From the NCBI RefSeq assembly GCF_029714325.1, contig NZ_CP121666.1, positions 5,022,001 through 5,086,000 of the forward strand: 64,000 bases of DNA. The letters are read 5' to 3'. The stretch is from Bradyrhizobium sp. CB1717 (GTDB lineage: Bacteria; Pseudomonadota; Alphaproteobacteria; Rhizobiales; Xanthobacteraceae). A program made the position numbers and the translations under genes. A model generated the notes under the pieces. It worked only from the letters and a program-made list of their open reading frames with translations. It was not told the origin of the DNA and did not search any database. The stretch's first letter is position 1, and each line of letters begins with the position of its first letter. Positions 16,574 through 25,872 of the stretch are shown piece by piece.

Positions 16574-17116
16574 ATGCCGTACCAGCCAGTTCTCGGCCAG
16601 ATCATGCCTTTTGCCAGCGCAATCGTTCCCAGAGGCTGGGCCCCCTGCAACGGCGCATTGGTGGCGATCCAGACCAATCAAGCGCTGTTCTCGCTGCTCG
16701 GGACCTATTACGGCGGCAACGGCGTGACGACGTTTGCGCTTCCGGATCTTCGCGGCCGTGCCATCATCGGCTCGTCCGGCGGCGGCGGGCAATATCCCGT
16801 CGGCATGGTCAGCGGATCGATGTCGATCAACCTCACGGTGTCTCAATTGCCAAGTCACAGTCACCTGATCCAGGCGATTGCGACGCAGGGTAGCGGCCGC
16901 GGTGCTCAGGTTGCCGGCAACATCTTCGGCACCAACACGCTGCCGTCCGATAATCCGAAGAAGGTCTTTGGCCCAGCGGGAAGCACCGACACGCCGTTGG
17001 CAACCGGCACCAATCTGGTGAACGAGGGCCAGGGGCAGCCCCACAACAACATGCAGCCCTATCTCGTCATCAGCTATCTGATCGCGACGCAGGGAATTTA
17101 TCCGTCGCGGAACTAG
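16574..17116 (+). CDS. Tail-collar domain protein 1 (MdpB-like)
   Basis: 180 residues from the ATG at 16574, preceded by GGGGAGGGG. The phage tail-collar fold is evident: LGQIMPFASAIVPRGWAPCN, LLGTYYGGNGVTTFALPDLR, GRAIIG, then an SHSH motif (LPSHSHLIQ) and a closing QPHNNMQPYLVISYLIATQG. These proteins are often annotated microcystin-dependent protein or phage tail protein. No signal peptide. First of three tandem paralogues with about 33% to 45% visible identity by eye, followed by a GNAT gene. Probably a fibre- or receptor-binding-like structural protein, but no other phage genes are nearby. Confidence 0.88.
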   Translation: MPYQPVLGQIMPFASAIVPRGWAPCNGALVAIQTNQALFSLLGTYYGGNGVTTFALPDLRGRAIIGSSGGGGQYPVGMVSGSMSINLTVSQLPSHSHLIQAIATQGSGRGAQVAGNIFGTNTLPSDNPKKVFGPAGSTDTPLATGTNLVNEGQGQPHNNMQPYLVISYLIATQGIYPSRN

Positions 17117-17221
17117 GCGGCCGCGCGGCGACATTCGCAGCCGAATTCCATTGATATCGATTTTAGAGGTTGGCGCATTCCGCGATCGGATCGGGAGCGC
17201 CCAGGCAGGGGATCAAGTGCA

Positions 17222-17749
17222 ATGGCGGATCCGTTTATCGGTGAGATCAGGTTGTTTGGCTTTCCGCGGGTGCCGAATGGGTGGTTCGCCTGCAACGGTC
17301 AGGCGATGTCGATTTCGGCGTATCAGGCGCTCTACACCGTGATCGGCACCACCTATGGCGGCGACGGCGTCAACAGCTTCAATCTTCCCGATCTTCGCGG
17401 GCGCGTTGCGATCGGACAGGGGCAGGGAACGGGCTTTCCGGTCTTTGCGCTTGGCCAGGCCGCGGGTGAGGAAAACCACACACTGGTCGAGGCCGAAATG
17501 CCGACCCACAGTCACGCGCTGATGTCCTCGACCGCGACGGGCGAGACGTCCGTGCCCGGACAGACCGTGCATCTCGCCACTGCGTCGGTCGGCAATTTCT
17601 ATGCGCCGGTTGCGAACGCGGAGCCCTACGCAACCATGGCCGCCTGCGTGATGCCGGCTGGCAACAGCGTCGGGCACAACAACATGATGCCTACCGTCGT
17701 TGCCAATTACTGCATCTGCAGCGACGGCATCTTCCCTTCGCCCGGTTAG
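17222..17749 (+). CDS. Tail-collar domain protein 2 (MdpB-like)
   Basis: 175 residues. It keeps all collar landmarks: IGEIRLFGFPRVPNGWFACN, VIGTTYGGDGVNSFNLPDLR, GRVAIGQGQGTG, MPTHSHALM and VGHNNMMPTVVANYCICSDG. The middle insert between the His motif and the end strand differs from paralogue 1, as expected for the variable loop of collar domains. It is 105 bp after paralogue 1. Ends IFPSPG, the family's usual final residues. Confidence 0.88.
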   Translation: MADPFIGEIRLFGFPRVPNGWFACNGQAMSISAYQALYTVIGTTYGGDGVNSFNLPDLRGRVAIGQGQGTGFPVFALGQAAGEENHTLVEAEMPTHSHALMSSTATGETSVPGQTVHLATASVGNFYAPVANAEPYATMAACVMPAGNSVGHNNMMPTVVANYCICSDGIFPSPG

Positions 17750-17786
17750 CAGCGGATCGATCCGTACTCAGTCTCGAGGAGACACC

Positions 17787-18329
17787 ATGTCAAGTCCGTA
17801 TGTCGGGGAGATCCAGGCCTTCACGTTTCCCTTTGCGACCGGCGGCTTCAACAATGCCTGGCTCCCATGCCTTGGCCAGATCGTACCAATTCAGCAATAC
17901 ACCCCGTTATTTTCGCTGATCGGGACCAACTATGGCGGCAACGGCACGACCAATTTTGCTTTGCCCAACCTGAACGGTTCGGTCGTGATCAGCCAGGGCC
18001 AGGGGCAGGGGTTGGAGGATCGCATCATCGGCGAGGTCGTCGGCAGTCCGACGGTCAACCTGATTTCGAGCGAGATGGCTATTCACACGCACGCCCTGCA
18101 GCTCGGGGCCGGCAACGCACAGAACGCCGCGCCGGGTCCCGGAACGGCGCAGAACATGGTTGCGCTCGATCCGCAATTCAACGGCTTCATCGCGCCGCCC
18201 GGCAATCTCACTTTGGCCCCCAACGCCGTCACGCTGACCGGGCAAGGGCAGGCCCACGACAACATGCAGCCGACCCTGGCCATCATCTGGTGCATCGCCT
18301 ATGCGGGAATCTTTCCGTCCTTCGGCTGA
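17787..18329 (+). CDS. Tail-collar domain protein 3 (MdpB-like)
   Basis: 180 residues from the ATG at 17787, which follows GAGGAGAC; an in-frame ATG at 17700 lies inside the previous gene and is rejected. Landmarks: VGEIQAFTFPFATGGFNNAW with the PxGW box replaced by a Phe/Asn/Trp version, LIGTNYGGNGTTNFALPNLN, MAIHTHALQ and QAHDNMQPTLAIIWCIAYAG. It is more divergent than the first two and begins only 37 bp after the second. The next gene starts 22 bp after its stop. Confidence 0.87.
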   Translation: MSSPYVGEIQAFTFPFATGGFNNAWLPCLGQIVPIQQYTPLFSLIGTNYGGNGTTNFALPNLNGSVVISQGQGQGLEDRIIGEVVGSPTVNLISSEMAIHTHALQLGAGNAQNAAPGPGTAQNMVALDPQFNGFIAPPGNLTLAPNAVTLTGQGQAHDNMQPTLAIIWCIAYAGIFPSFG

Positions 18330-18351
18330 ACGCGCGGGCGCGCGTGACGGC

Positions 18352-18870
18352 ATGATCGACGGCGTGTCGCTCGACATCGTCCCGGACGATCCGGCTCTGC
18401 GGCTGCGGTCGGTGAGCCCGATCGATGCCTCGTTCATCCGCCATCTCTTCGAGGAGGTCAGGACAGCGCAATTCACCGCGACGGGCTTGTCGGGTCCGAT
18501 CGTGAGGCAGATCGTCGCGCAGCAATTCCGCAGCCAGACGATCGCCTATGCCACGCAGTTTCCGGAGGCGATTTCGCTGATCGTCACGCGAGACGGAACC
18601 GCGATCGGCCGGCTGCTGCTTCATTGCACGCGCGAACGCTGGCACATCATCGACATCGCGCTGCGGCCGGCCGATTGCGGCCTGGGCGTCGGCACGAAGA
18701 TCGTGGAGGCTCTCGGCGCCGGCGCGCGGCAGCAGGGTGTCTCGGCGCTGACGCTCTCGGTGCTCGCGGCCAACCAGGGCGCGCGCCGGTTTTATCAGCG
18801 ACAGGGATTTGCCGAGACCGGGACAATGGGGGCCGCGTACGTCGCGATGCGGAAGGATCTCGCGGCCTAG
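18352..18870 (+). CDS. GNAT-family N-acetyltransferase in the tail-collar operon
   Basis: 172 residues from the ATG at 18352; an upstream ATG at 18301 would overlap tail-collar gene 3. The GNAT core is visible: DIALRPADCGLGVGTKIVEA (acetyl-CoA loop) and SVLAANQGARRFYQRQGFAE. The position directly after three collar genes suggests co-transcription, and the acetylated target could be one of those proteins or their partner (inference). Its stop overlaps by 4 bp the stop of the convergent hydrolase gene. Confidence 0.83.
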   Translation: MIDGVSLDIVPDDPALRLRSVSPIDASFIRHLFEEVRTAQFTATGLSGPIVRQIVAQQFRSQTIAYATQFPEAISLIVTRDGTAIGRLLLHCTRERWHIIDIALRPADCGLGVGTKIVEALGAGARQQGVSALTLSVLAANQGARRFYQRQGFAETGTMGAAYVAMRKDLAA

Positions 18871-19823
18871 CGCGCCGCCGCCTCGCGCAAGAATTTCACC
18901 AGGGCCGCATTCACCTCGTCGGGCCGCTCCTGCTGCACCCAATGGCCGGCGCCCTCGATGATCAGCTTCCGTGTGAGATTGGGCAGCACGCGCTCCAGCT
19001 CGTTGACGCGCTTGGCGCCGATCAGCCCGGTGATGACGGCGTCCTTCGAACCGGCAATGAAGAGGGACGGCTGGTGGATCTGTGCATCCTGCCAAGGCGC
19101 CGTCAGTTCCCAATTGCGGTCGAGGTTGCGATACCAGTTCAGCCCGCCGCGGAAGCCTGACTTGCGGAAGGCCTCGGTGAAATAGGCGAGGTCAGTCTCG
19201 CCGAGCCAGGCGGGCAGCGGCTCTCCGGCGGTCCCGTGGCCGAGAAAGCCCTTCTCTTCCTGCACGAACATGGCGGCGGTCGGATCGGCGAGGCCGCGTC
19301 CGCCGAGCACGATGCGCATGGTGCGGGCGACGTCTCGCTCGAGCTCGGCCTCGGCGACCCCTGGCGCCTGGAAATACTGCCAGTAGAAGTTGGTCACGCC
19401 GCCCTCGCGCAGCAGGTCGAGCGGCTTGCCACGACCGCGGAATGGCGGCGGCACGCTCAGGCCCGCCACCGCCGTGAAGATGTCGGGCCGAAACAGCGCC
19501 GCATGCCAGGCCACCGGTGCCCCCCAATCGTGGCCGACCACCATGGCCCTGGTTTCGCCGAGCGCCCGGACGAGGCCGACCACGTCGCCGACGGTGTCGA
19601 AGATCGAGTAGGCGTTCACGTCGGCCGGCGCCGCGCTCTGGCCGTAGCCGCGCATGTCGGGGGCGACGACGTGAAATCCGGCGTCCGCCAGCGCCGGGAT
19701 CTGGTGGCGCCAGGAGTAAGAAAGTTCCGGCCAGCCGTGGCAGAGCACGACCAGCGGACCCTGGCCGGCTTCGCGGATGTACAGGTCGATGCCGTTGGCC
19801 TTGATCGTGCGGGTGGAGGACAT
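18867..19823 (-). CDS. Alpha/beta hydrolase, epoxide-hydrolase-like
   Basis: 318 residues. The oxyanion motif HGWPE (residues 29-33), the nucleophile Asp in GHDWGAPVAWH, and the late His in EGAGHWVQQERPDEVN form the expected triad of the epoxide hydrolase/haloalkane dehalogenase branch. The Tyr-rich cap (VTNFYWQYFQAPGVAEAELE) fits a soluble epoxide hydrolase rather than a dehalogenase. The substrate is unknown. Cytoplasmic, no signal. Confidence 0.85.
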   Translation of the reverse strand: MSSTRTIKANGIDLYIREAGQGPLVVLCHGWPELSYSWRHQIPALADAGFHVVAPDMRGYGQSAAPADVNAYSIFDTVGDVVGLVRALGETRAMVVGHDWGAPVAWHAALFRPDIFTAVAGLSVPPPFRGRGKPLDLLREGGVTNFYWQYFQAPGVAEAELERDVARTMRIVLGGRGLADPTAAMFVQEEKGFLGHGTAGEPLPAWLGETDLAYFTEAFRKSGFRGGLNWYRNLDRNWELTAPWQDAQIHQPSLFIAGSKDAVITGLIGAKRVNELERVLPNLTRKLIIEGAGHWVQQERPDEVNAALVKFLREAAAR

Positions 19824-19975
19824 CGCTTTTCCGCCTTGTTTCAGGGGTTTGGTCGATAAATATAAGGTGTCACGATAGGGGCGTGACGAGAATCATGCAA
19901 ACTCGGGTGCCGGCGCCGGCCTCGTGTTGTTCGTACCGGTTCCAACTGTTAGAACGCCGCTCTCAGGGCTTCGCC

Positions 19976-21238
19976 ATGGCATTTCGTCTTTTTTCGCTCC
20001 ACCGCCCCCGGTTCACCGCCGGAGCGATGGCGCGCGCGCTGATCGCTGCCGTTCTCGTGGCGGCGATTGGCTGGGATGGGGCGCTCTATGCGGCCAACCA
20101 GAGCGTCCAGGGCGCCAAGAAGACGGAAGACGCCGGCTTCGACGGCGATGCGCCCACCGCGATCCTGATCGAGGCGTCCAGTGGCAGCGTGCTGTTCGAG
20201 AAGAATGCCGACGAGCTGCGCGCGCCGTCCAGCATGATGAAGCTGATGACGGCGGAAGTCGTGTTCAACGCCATCAAGAAAGGCGACATCAAGCTCACCG
20301 ACGAGTACCGGATCAGCGAGAACGCCTGGCGCAGGGGCGGCGCGCCCTCGGGCGGCTCGACCATGTTCGCCGCCATCAACAGCAAGGTCTCGGTCGACGA
20401 TCTCCTGCATGGCGCGATCATCCAGAGCGGCAACGACGCCTGCATCGCGCTCGCCGAAGCCATGGCGGGCAACGAGCGGATCTTTGCCGCCGACTTCATG
20501 ACCAAGCGGGCGCGCGAGCTCGGCATGACCAAGTCGACCTTCGGCAACTCCAACGGTCTGCCCGACCCGGCCAACAAGATGACGGTGCGGGAGCTCGGCA
20601 TCCTCGCCCGGCACATCATCCTGGACTTTCCGGAGTTCTACAAACTGTTCGGCGAGAAGGAGTACACCTGGAACAAGATCCGTCAGCCCAACCGCAATCC
20701 GCTGCTGAATTCGATGGAAGGTGCTGACGGCCTCAAGACCGGCTACACCAAGGAGGGTGGCTACGGCATGGTCGGCTCGGCGGTGCAGAACGGCACCCGG
20801 CTGATCGTCGTCGTCAACGGCCTGGAAGACCCCGAGGACCGCGCCACCGAAGCCAAGAAGATGCTGGAATGGGGTTTCCGCAACTTCGAGACCCGCACCC
20901 TGATCGCGGCCGACCAGCCGGTCGGCTACGCAAAGGTGTTTGGCGGCGAGAGCCGCTCGGTGAAACTCGTCGCCAAGATGCCCGTGAAGGTGATGGTGCA
21001 CAAGAACGGCAGCGACAAGCTGATCGCGCGCGTGGTCTACAAGGGGCCGGTACGGGCGCCGGTCGAGGCCGGTCAGCAGGTCGGTGTGGTCAAGGTCTGG
21101 CGTAGTGGCAACATCGCGGTGGAGACGCCGGTCTATGCAGGTGAAGCGATCGGCACCGGTTCGACCATGCGGCGCGCGATCGACGGCGCCAGCGAGCTCG
21201 TGATCGGCATGTTCCGCGCGGGCGCCGAGAAGCTCTGA
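19976..21238 (+). CDS. D-alanyl-D-alanine carboxypeptidase (penicillin-binding protein 5 type)
   Basis: 420 residues from the ATG at 19976. N-terminal signal region (ARALIAAVLVAAIGWDGALY). Serine-peptidase S11 motifs are complete: SxxK as APSSMMKLM, SxN as QSGND, KTG as GLKTGYT. A PBP5 C-terminal beta domain follows (KMPVKVMVHKNGSDKLIARV), and the end is an amphipathic anchor (ELVIGMFRAGAEKL). It trims the terminal D-Ala of stem peptides on the periplasmic face. The next gene, tmk, starts two bases after the stop, so the gene heads an operon with tmk, holB and metG. Confidence 0.95.
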   Translation: MAFRLFSLHRPRFTAGAMARALIAAVLVAAIGWDGALYAANQSVQGAKKTEDAGFDGDAPTAILIEASSGSVLFEKNADELRAPSSMMKLMTAEVVFNAIKKGDIKLTDEYRISENAWRRGGAPSGGSTMFAAINSKVSVDDLLHGAIIQSGNDACIALAEAMAGNERIFAADFMTKRARELGMTKSTFGNSNGLPDPANKMTVRELGILARHIILDFPEFYKLFGEKEYTWNKIRQPNRNPLLNSMEGADGLKTGYTKEGGYGMVGSAVQNGTRLIVVVNGLEDPEDRATEAKKMLEWGFRNFETRTLIAADQPVGYAKVFGGESRSVKLVAKMPVKVMVHKNGSDKLIARVVYKGPVRAPVEAGQQVGVVKVWRSGNIAVETPVYAGEAIGTGSTMRRAIDGASELVIGMFRAGAEKL

Positions 21239-21240
21239 TC

Positions 21241-21927
21241 ATGAGTGAGAGCAAGGTACAGCGACCGTCCGGACGCGGACGCTTCGTCACCTTTGAAGGC
21301 GGCGAGGGGACGGGCAAGTCGACCCAGATCAAGAAGCTCGCCGACCGCCTCAAGGCGGCCAGGATGCGCGTCCTCGTCACGCGCGAGCCGGGCGGATCGC
21401 CGGGCGCCGAGATCATGCGCCATCTGGTGCTGTCGGGGATGGGCAAGCTGCTCGGGCCCGAAGCCGAGACGCTGCTGTTTGCCGCCGCGCGCGACGATCA
21501 TGTTCGTACCGTGATCCAGCCCGCGCTGAACCAGGGCGCGTGGGTCCTCTGTGATCGCTTTGCGGACTCGACGCGGGCCTATCAGGGCAGCCTCGGCCGC
21601 GTCCCGATCGGGCTGATCAACGCGATGCAGCGCGTCACCATCGGCGATCTCAAGCCGGATCTCACCATCATCCTCGACCTGCCGGTCGAGATCGGCTTGC
21701 AGCGTGCTGCCGTGCGCCGCGGCGCTGGCACGCCCGACCGGTTCGAGAGCGAGCAGCTCAGCTTTCATCAGGGCCTGCGTGAAGCTTATCGCAAGATCGC
21801 TGAGGAAGAGCCCGCGCGCTGCGTGCTGATCGACGCCAATTCCGATCCTGACACCGTCGCAGACCGCGTCTGGACCGCGCTGCGCGAGCGTCTCCTTCCC
21901 ACGACCGCCTCGGTGATCTCAGCATGA
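21241..21927 (+). CDS. tmk: Thymidylate kinase
   Basis: 228 residues. P-loop FEGGEGTGKSTQIKKLADRL, the DRF motif in CDRFADSTRAYQGSLG and the lid with RRGAGTPDRFESEQL match dTMP kinase. It phosphorylates dTMP to dTDP. Start at 21241, two bases after the carboxypeptidase stop; the end overlaps holB by 4 bp (ATGA), so translation is likely coupled. Confidence 0.96.
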   Translation: MSESKVQRPSGRGRFVTFEGGEGTGKSTQIKKLADRLKAARMRVLVTREPGGSPGAEIMRHLVLSGMGKLLGPEAETLLFAAARDDHVRTVIQPALNQGAWVLCDRFADSTRAYQGSLGRVPIGLINAMQRVTIGDLKPDLTIILDLPVEIGLQRAAVRRGAGTPDRFESEQLSFHQGLREAYRKIAEEEPARCVLIDANSDPDTVADRVWTALRERLLPTTASVISA

Positions 21928-22970
21928 GCCCGCGTCAGGCCGAGCGTGAGACTGCCATTCCGCATCCGCGCGAGACGAGCCTTCTGTTCGGCCATCGCGA
22001 GGCCGAGACGGCGCTGCTGGCGGCCTATCGCAGCGGGCGGATTCCGCACGCCTGGCTGATCGGGGGAGCGCAAGGCATCGGCAAGGCGACGCTGGCCTAT
22101 CGCATGGCGCGCTTCGTGCTCGCGCACGGCCATCCGCTTTCGCCGGCCGTGCAGAGCGCCGAAAACCTCGCGATCGATCCCGATGACGCCGTGGCGCGGC
22201 AGGTCGCAGCCGGCTCGCATGGCGGGCTGCTGACGCTGGAGCGCACCGCCAATGATCGCGGCGTGATGCGCACGGTGATCACCGTCGACGAGACGCGCGA
22301 GACGATCGGCTTCTTCGGCTCGACTGCTGCGGCGGAAGGCTGGCGCGTCTGCATCGTCGACACCGTCGACGAGCTCAATCCGAATGCGGCCAACGCGCTT
22401 CTGAAGATCCTTGAGGAACCGCCGCAGCAGTCGCTGTTCCTGTTGGTGAGCCACGCGCCCGCGCGCGTGCTCGCCACGATCCAGTCGCGCTGCCGCAAGC
22501 TGCGCCTGCGGCCGCTCGGAACGGACGAGGTGATCGGCGCCGCGGCCGCTGCCGCCGACCTTGCTCCGACCGATCTGGCGCTGCGCGAGGCCGCGGAGGC
22601 CTCCGAGGGCAGCGTCGCACGCGCCCTGACGTTGCTCGGTGGAGACGCCCTGAAACTGCAGCAGCGCACGGCAGCGCTGCTGGCGCGACTGCCGCAGGTC
22701 GATCCGCGCGAACTGCATACGCTCGGCGACTCGCTCGGCACCAGCGACCGCGTTGCGCTCGCGGCCTTCATCGACGGCATCGACCGCTGGATCGCGGAGC
22801 GCCTGCATGCGGACGAAGCCAACGCCAACCAGAACCTGCCGCGCCTTGCGCGCCTAGCTGAGGTATGGGAAAAGATCGTCCGCGCCGCGCGCGACACCGA
22901 AACCTACAATCTGGAGCGAAAGCCCTTGGTTTTCTCGGTGTTCGGCTGGCTGGCGGACGCAACGCGCTAG
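21924..22970 (+). CDS. holB: DNA polymerase III delta-prime subunit
   Basis: 348 residues of an AAA+ clamp-loader subunit: IGGAQGIGKATLAYRMARFV is the degenerate Walker A of delta', NALLKILEEPPQQSLFLLVS the sensor/Walker B region, and ATIQSRCRKLRLRPL the SRC motif. It loads the sliding clamp as part of the polymerase III clamp loader. No zinc-binding cysteines are visible, unlike the E. coli protein. Follows tmk with an ATGA overlap. Confidence 0.94.
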   Translation: MSPRQAERETAIPHPRETSLLFGHREAETALLAAYRSGRIPHAWLIGGAQGIGKATLAYRMARFVLAHGHPLSPAVQSAENLAIDPDDAVARQVAAGSHGGLLTLERTANDRGVMRTVITVDETRETIGFFGSTAAAEGWRVCIVDTVDELNPNAANALLKILEEPPQQSLFLLVSHAPARVLATIQSRCRKLRLRPLGTDEVIGAAAAAADLAPTDLALREAAEASEGSVARALTLLGGDALKLQQRTAALLARLPQVDPRELHTLGDSLGTSDRVALAAFIDGIDRWIAERLHADEANANQNLPRLARLAEVWEKIVRAARDTETYNLERKPLVFSVFGWLADATR

Positions 22971-23018
22971 AGCATGATCCGGAAAAGTGTGGAGCGGTTT
23001 TCCGAGAGGATCGTGCTC
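22970..23018. repeat. Palindromic intergenic repeat, type 1
   Basis: An imperfect palindrome starting with the last base of the holB stop: GAGCATGATCCGGAAAA ... TTTTCCGAGAGGATCGTGCTC. It resembles the short palindromic elements scattered in Bradyrhizobiaceae intergenic spaces. Likely folds as a long hairpin between holB and metG. Confidence 0.75.
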
Positions 23019-23081
23019 AAAACAATGACCCAACGCAGGTTCGTTTCCAAATTTTGATACAGCCGGGTAAAGGAATTCGTC

Positions 23082-25070
23082 GTGGCAACGCGAGGTAAGA
23101 AAACCGTCAAAGCCAAGAGCAGCAAGAAGAAGGCTGCCAAGAAGGCCGAAAAGAAAGCCGCGAAAAAGGCCGGGAAGGCGCGTGCGTCCAAGACCGCGAA
23201 GAAGGCCAAGAAGGCCGCTGCAAAGAAGGGCGTGAAGAAGAGCGCCGCGAAGACGGCAAAGAAGGCCGGGAAGAAGGCTTCTAAGAAGCAGGTCATCGCC
23301 AGGAAGGCTACGAAGAAGACGGCTGCCAAAAAGCCGGCCAAGACTCCGGCCAAGACTCCGGCGAAGAAGGTTGCGAAAAAGGCGGCTGCGCCTGCCGTGA
23401 TATCCGCGCCGGCTCCGGCTGCCGCGCCGCCGGCGTCCGTGAAGCCCAAAGTTTCAAAACCGAAGGCGCCGCGCGCGCCGAAGCCCGTCGCAGCTCCGCA
23501 AGCCACAGCTCCCGTCGCCGCTCCGGCGCGCGACAACGTCTTCTACATCACGACCGCGATCGCCTATCCCAACGGCAGCCCGCATATCGGCCACGCCTAT
23601 GAGGCGATTGCAACTGACGTGCTGGCGCGCTTTGCGCGGCTCGACGGCAAGGACGTGTTCTTCCTGACCGGCACCGACGAGCACGGCTTGAAGATGGTCC
23701 AGACCGCGCAGAACGAGGGCCTGACGCCCGCAGCGCTCGCGACCCGCAATGCCGGCCGTTTCAAGGAGATGGACGAGCGGCTGAACGTGTCGTTCGACCG
23801 CTTCATCCGCACCACCGAGGAACAGCACCATCGCTCGACCCAGGAGATCTGGCGGCGCATGGAGGCGAACGGCGACATCTATGCCGATACCTATTCCGGC
23901 TGGTACTCGGTGCGCGATGAAGCCTATTACGCCGAGGACGAGACGCGCCTGAACGACGACGGCGTGCGCCTTGGTCCGCAGGGCACGCCGGTCGAGTGGG
24001 TCGAGGAGAAGAGCTATTTCTTCCGTCTGTCCGCCTATCAGGACAAGCTCCTGAAGCTGTACACGGACAATCCCGACTTCATCGGCCCGGACTCGCGCCG
24101 CAATGAGGTGGTGAGCTTCGTCAAAGGCGGCCTGCGCGATCTCTCGATCTCGCGCACCACGTTCGACTGGGGCGTCAAGGTGCCCGGCGACGAAGAGCAT
24201 GTGATGTATGTCTGGGTCGACGCGCTGACCAACTACATCACTGGCATCGGCTTTCCCGATGAGAGCGATGGGAACTGGCGCTACTGGCCGGCCGATGTGC
24301 ACATCATCGGCAAGGACATCATCCGCTTCCACGCCGTGTACTGGCCCGCGTTCCTGATCTCGGCCGGCATTCCCGTGCCGAAGCGGGTCTATGCCCACGG
24401 CTTCCTGTTCAACCGGGGCGAGAAGATGTCGAAGTCGGTCGGCAACGTCGTCGACCCCTTCAACCTCGCCGACCAGTACGGCGTCGACCAGATGCGCTAT
24501 TTCTTCCTGCGCGAGGTGCCGTTCGGCCAGGACGGCAACTACAACCACGAGGCCATCGTTGCGCGCATCAATGCCGACCTCGCCAACGATCTCGGCAATC
24601 TCGCGCAGCGTTCGCTGTCGATGATCGCCAAACAGCTCGGCGGCGTGCTGCCGGAGCCCGGCGAGTTCAGCGACAACGACAAGGCGATCCTGGCGATGGC
24701 CGACGGCATGATCGCAGCGTCGCGTGAGGCGATGTCGACGCAGCAGATCCATCACTGGCTCAACGCGGTGTGGGCCGTGGTCGCGGAGGCCAACCGCTAT
24801 TTCGCGGGCGAGGCGCCATGGGCGCTCGCCAAGACCGATCCCGCCCGACAGAAGACGGTGCTTTACGTCACCGCCGAAGTGGTGCGTCGGATCGCGATCC
24901 TGGCCCAGCCGGCAATGCCGACTGCATCGGGTTTGCTGCTCGACAGCCTCGGCATTCCCGCGGACGAGCGCAATTTTGCGACACTCGGCGGCGCCAAGCG
25001 CATCGCGCCCGGCTCGACGCTGCCGGCGCCGACGCCTGCGTTCCCGCGCTATATCGAGCCGGCGGCGTAA
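23082..25070 (+). CDS. metG: Methionyl-tRNA synthetase with histone-H1-like N-terminal extension
   Basis: 662 residues starting at the GTG at 23082. From about residue 149 it is an ordinary bacterial MetRS: HIGH motif as [18 protein letters not shown] as [11 protein letters not shown], anticodon-binding helices to the end. The zinc-knuckle cysteines of E. coli MetG are absent ([18 protein letters not shown]), as in the alphaproteobacterial type. The first 148 residues are a Lys/Ala-rich tail ([14 protein letters not shown]) resembling histone H1 or AlgP C-termini, then a Pro/Ala-rich linker. The extension may bind tRNA or DNA. It is translated as one frame with coding-type codon choice, so it looks real. 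Start at the core domain is possible but no ribosome site was noted there. Confidence 0.9.
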   Translation: MATRGKKTVKAKSSKKKAAKKAEKKAAKKAGKARASKTAKKAKKAAAKKGVKKSAAKTAKKAGKKASKKQVIARKATKKTAAKKPAKTPAKTPAKKVAKKAAAPAVISAPAPAAAPPASVKPKVSKPKAPRAPKPVAAPQATAPVAAPARDNVFYITTAIAYPNGSPHIGHAYEAIATDVLARFARLDGKDVFFLTGTDEHGLKMVQTAQNEGLTPAALATRNAGRFKEMDERLNVSFDRFIRTTEEQHHRSTQEIWRRMEANGDIYADTYSGWYSVRDEAYYAEDETRLNDDGVRLGPQGTPVEWVEEKSYFFRLSAYQDKLLKLYTDNPDFIGPDSRRNEVVSFVKGGLRDLSISRTTFDWGVKVPGDEEHVMYVWVDALTNYITGIGFPDESDGNWRYWPADVHIIGKDIIRFHAVYWPAFLISAGIPVPKRVYAHGFLFNRGEKMSKSVGNVVDPFNLADQYGVDQMRYFFLREVPFGQDGNYNHEAIVARINADLANDLGNLAQRSLSMIAKQLGGVLPEPGEFSDNDKAILAMADGMIAASREAMSTQQIHHWLNAVWAVVAEANRYFAGEAPWALAKTDPARQKTVLYVTAEVVRRIAILAQPAMPTASGLLLDSLGIPADERNFATLGGAKRIAPGSTLPAPTPAFPRYIEPAA

Positions 25071-25082
25071 GGCGTTCGTTCG

Positions 25083-25859
25083 ATGCTGGTCGACAGTCAT
25101 TGCCATCTGGATTTTCCGGACTTCGCGGAAGATCTCGACGGGATCGTGTCGCGCGCCCGCGCGGCCGGCATCACCCGCATGGTCACGATCTCGACGCGGG
25201 TCCGGAGGCTGAATCAACTTCTGCCCATCGCCGAGCGCTACGAGGACGTCTATTGCTCGGTCGGCACCCATCCGCATCACGCGGATGAGGAGGACGGCAT
25301 TTCGCCGGACGAGCTGATCGCGCTGACCGGGCATCCCAAGGTCGTCGCGCTCGGCGAGGCCGGGCTCGACTATTTCTATGACAACGGTTCGCCGGAAGCG
25401 CAGGCGAGGGGCTTTCGCGCCCACATCGCCGCGGCACGCGCCACCGGCCTGCCGCTCGTGATCCACACCCGGGAGGCCGACGAGGACTGCGCCCGCATTC
25501 TGGAAGAGGAGGCGGCACGCGGATCGTTTCGCGCCGTGCTGCATTGTTACACGGGCGGGCGCGAGCTGGCGCTGAAGGCGGTGTCGCTCGGGCTCTATAT
25601 CGGCTTTACGGGCATCCTGACCTTCAAGAAATCGGAGGCCCTGCGTGCGCTTGCAGCCGAGCTGCCGGCTGACCGTATTCTGGTTGAAACAGACTCGCCC
25701 TATCTTGCGCCGGGCAAGTTTCGAGGCAAGCGCAACGAGCCGGCCTATGTGGTCGAGGTTGCCAAAGTGCTGGCCGAGACGCGCGGCGTGTCATTCGACG
25801 AGATCTCACGCCAAACAAGCGAAAACTTCTTCCGCCTGTTCTCCAAGGTGAAAGCTTGA
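25083..25859 (+). CDS. TatD-family metal-dependent hydrolase (DNase)
   Basis: 258 residues. Metal-site motifs are intact: SHCHLDFPDF near the start, GEAGLDYFYDN, HTREADED, HCYTGG and ETDSPYLAPGKFRG. Family members act as 3'-5' exonuclease or DNase and in D-Tyr-tRNA or RNA quality control. It starts 12 bp after metG, in the common metG-tatD arrangement. Confidence 0.93.
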   Translation: MLVDSHCHLDFPDFAEDLDGIVSRARAAGITRMVTISTRVRRLNQLLPIAERYEDVYCSVGTHPHHADEEDGISPDELIALTGHPKVVALGEAGLDYFYDNGSPEAQARGFRAHIAAARATGLPLVIHTREADEDCARILEEEAARGSFRAVLHCYTGGRELALKAVSLGLYIGFTGILTFKKSEALRALAAELPADRILVETDSPYLAPGKFRGKRNEPAYVVEVAKVLAETRGVSFDEISRQTSENFFRLFSKVKA

Positions 25860-25872
25860 GACTGGAAGCCGC

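Noticed and set aside
17700..17786. N-terminal extension of tail-collar protein 3
   Set aside because: It would overlap the previous collar gene by 50 bp and lacks a ribosome site; the family starts at 17787.
16574..18329. Complete prophage or tailocin
   Set aside because: Only collar-domain genes are present; no sheath, tube, baseplate or lysis genes.
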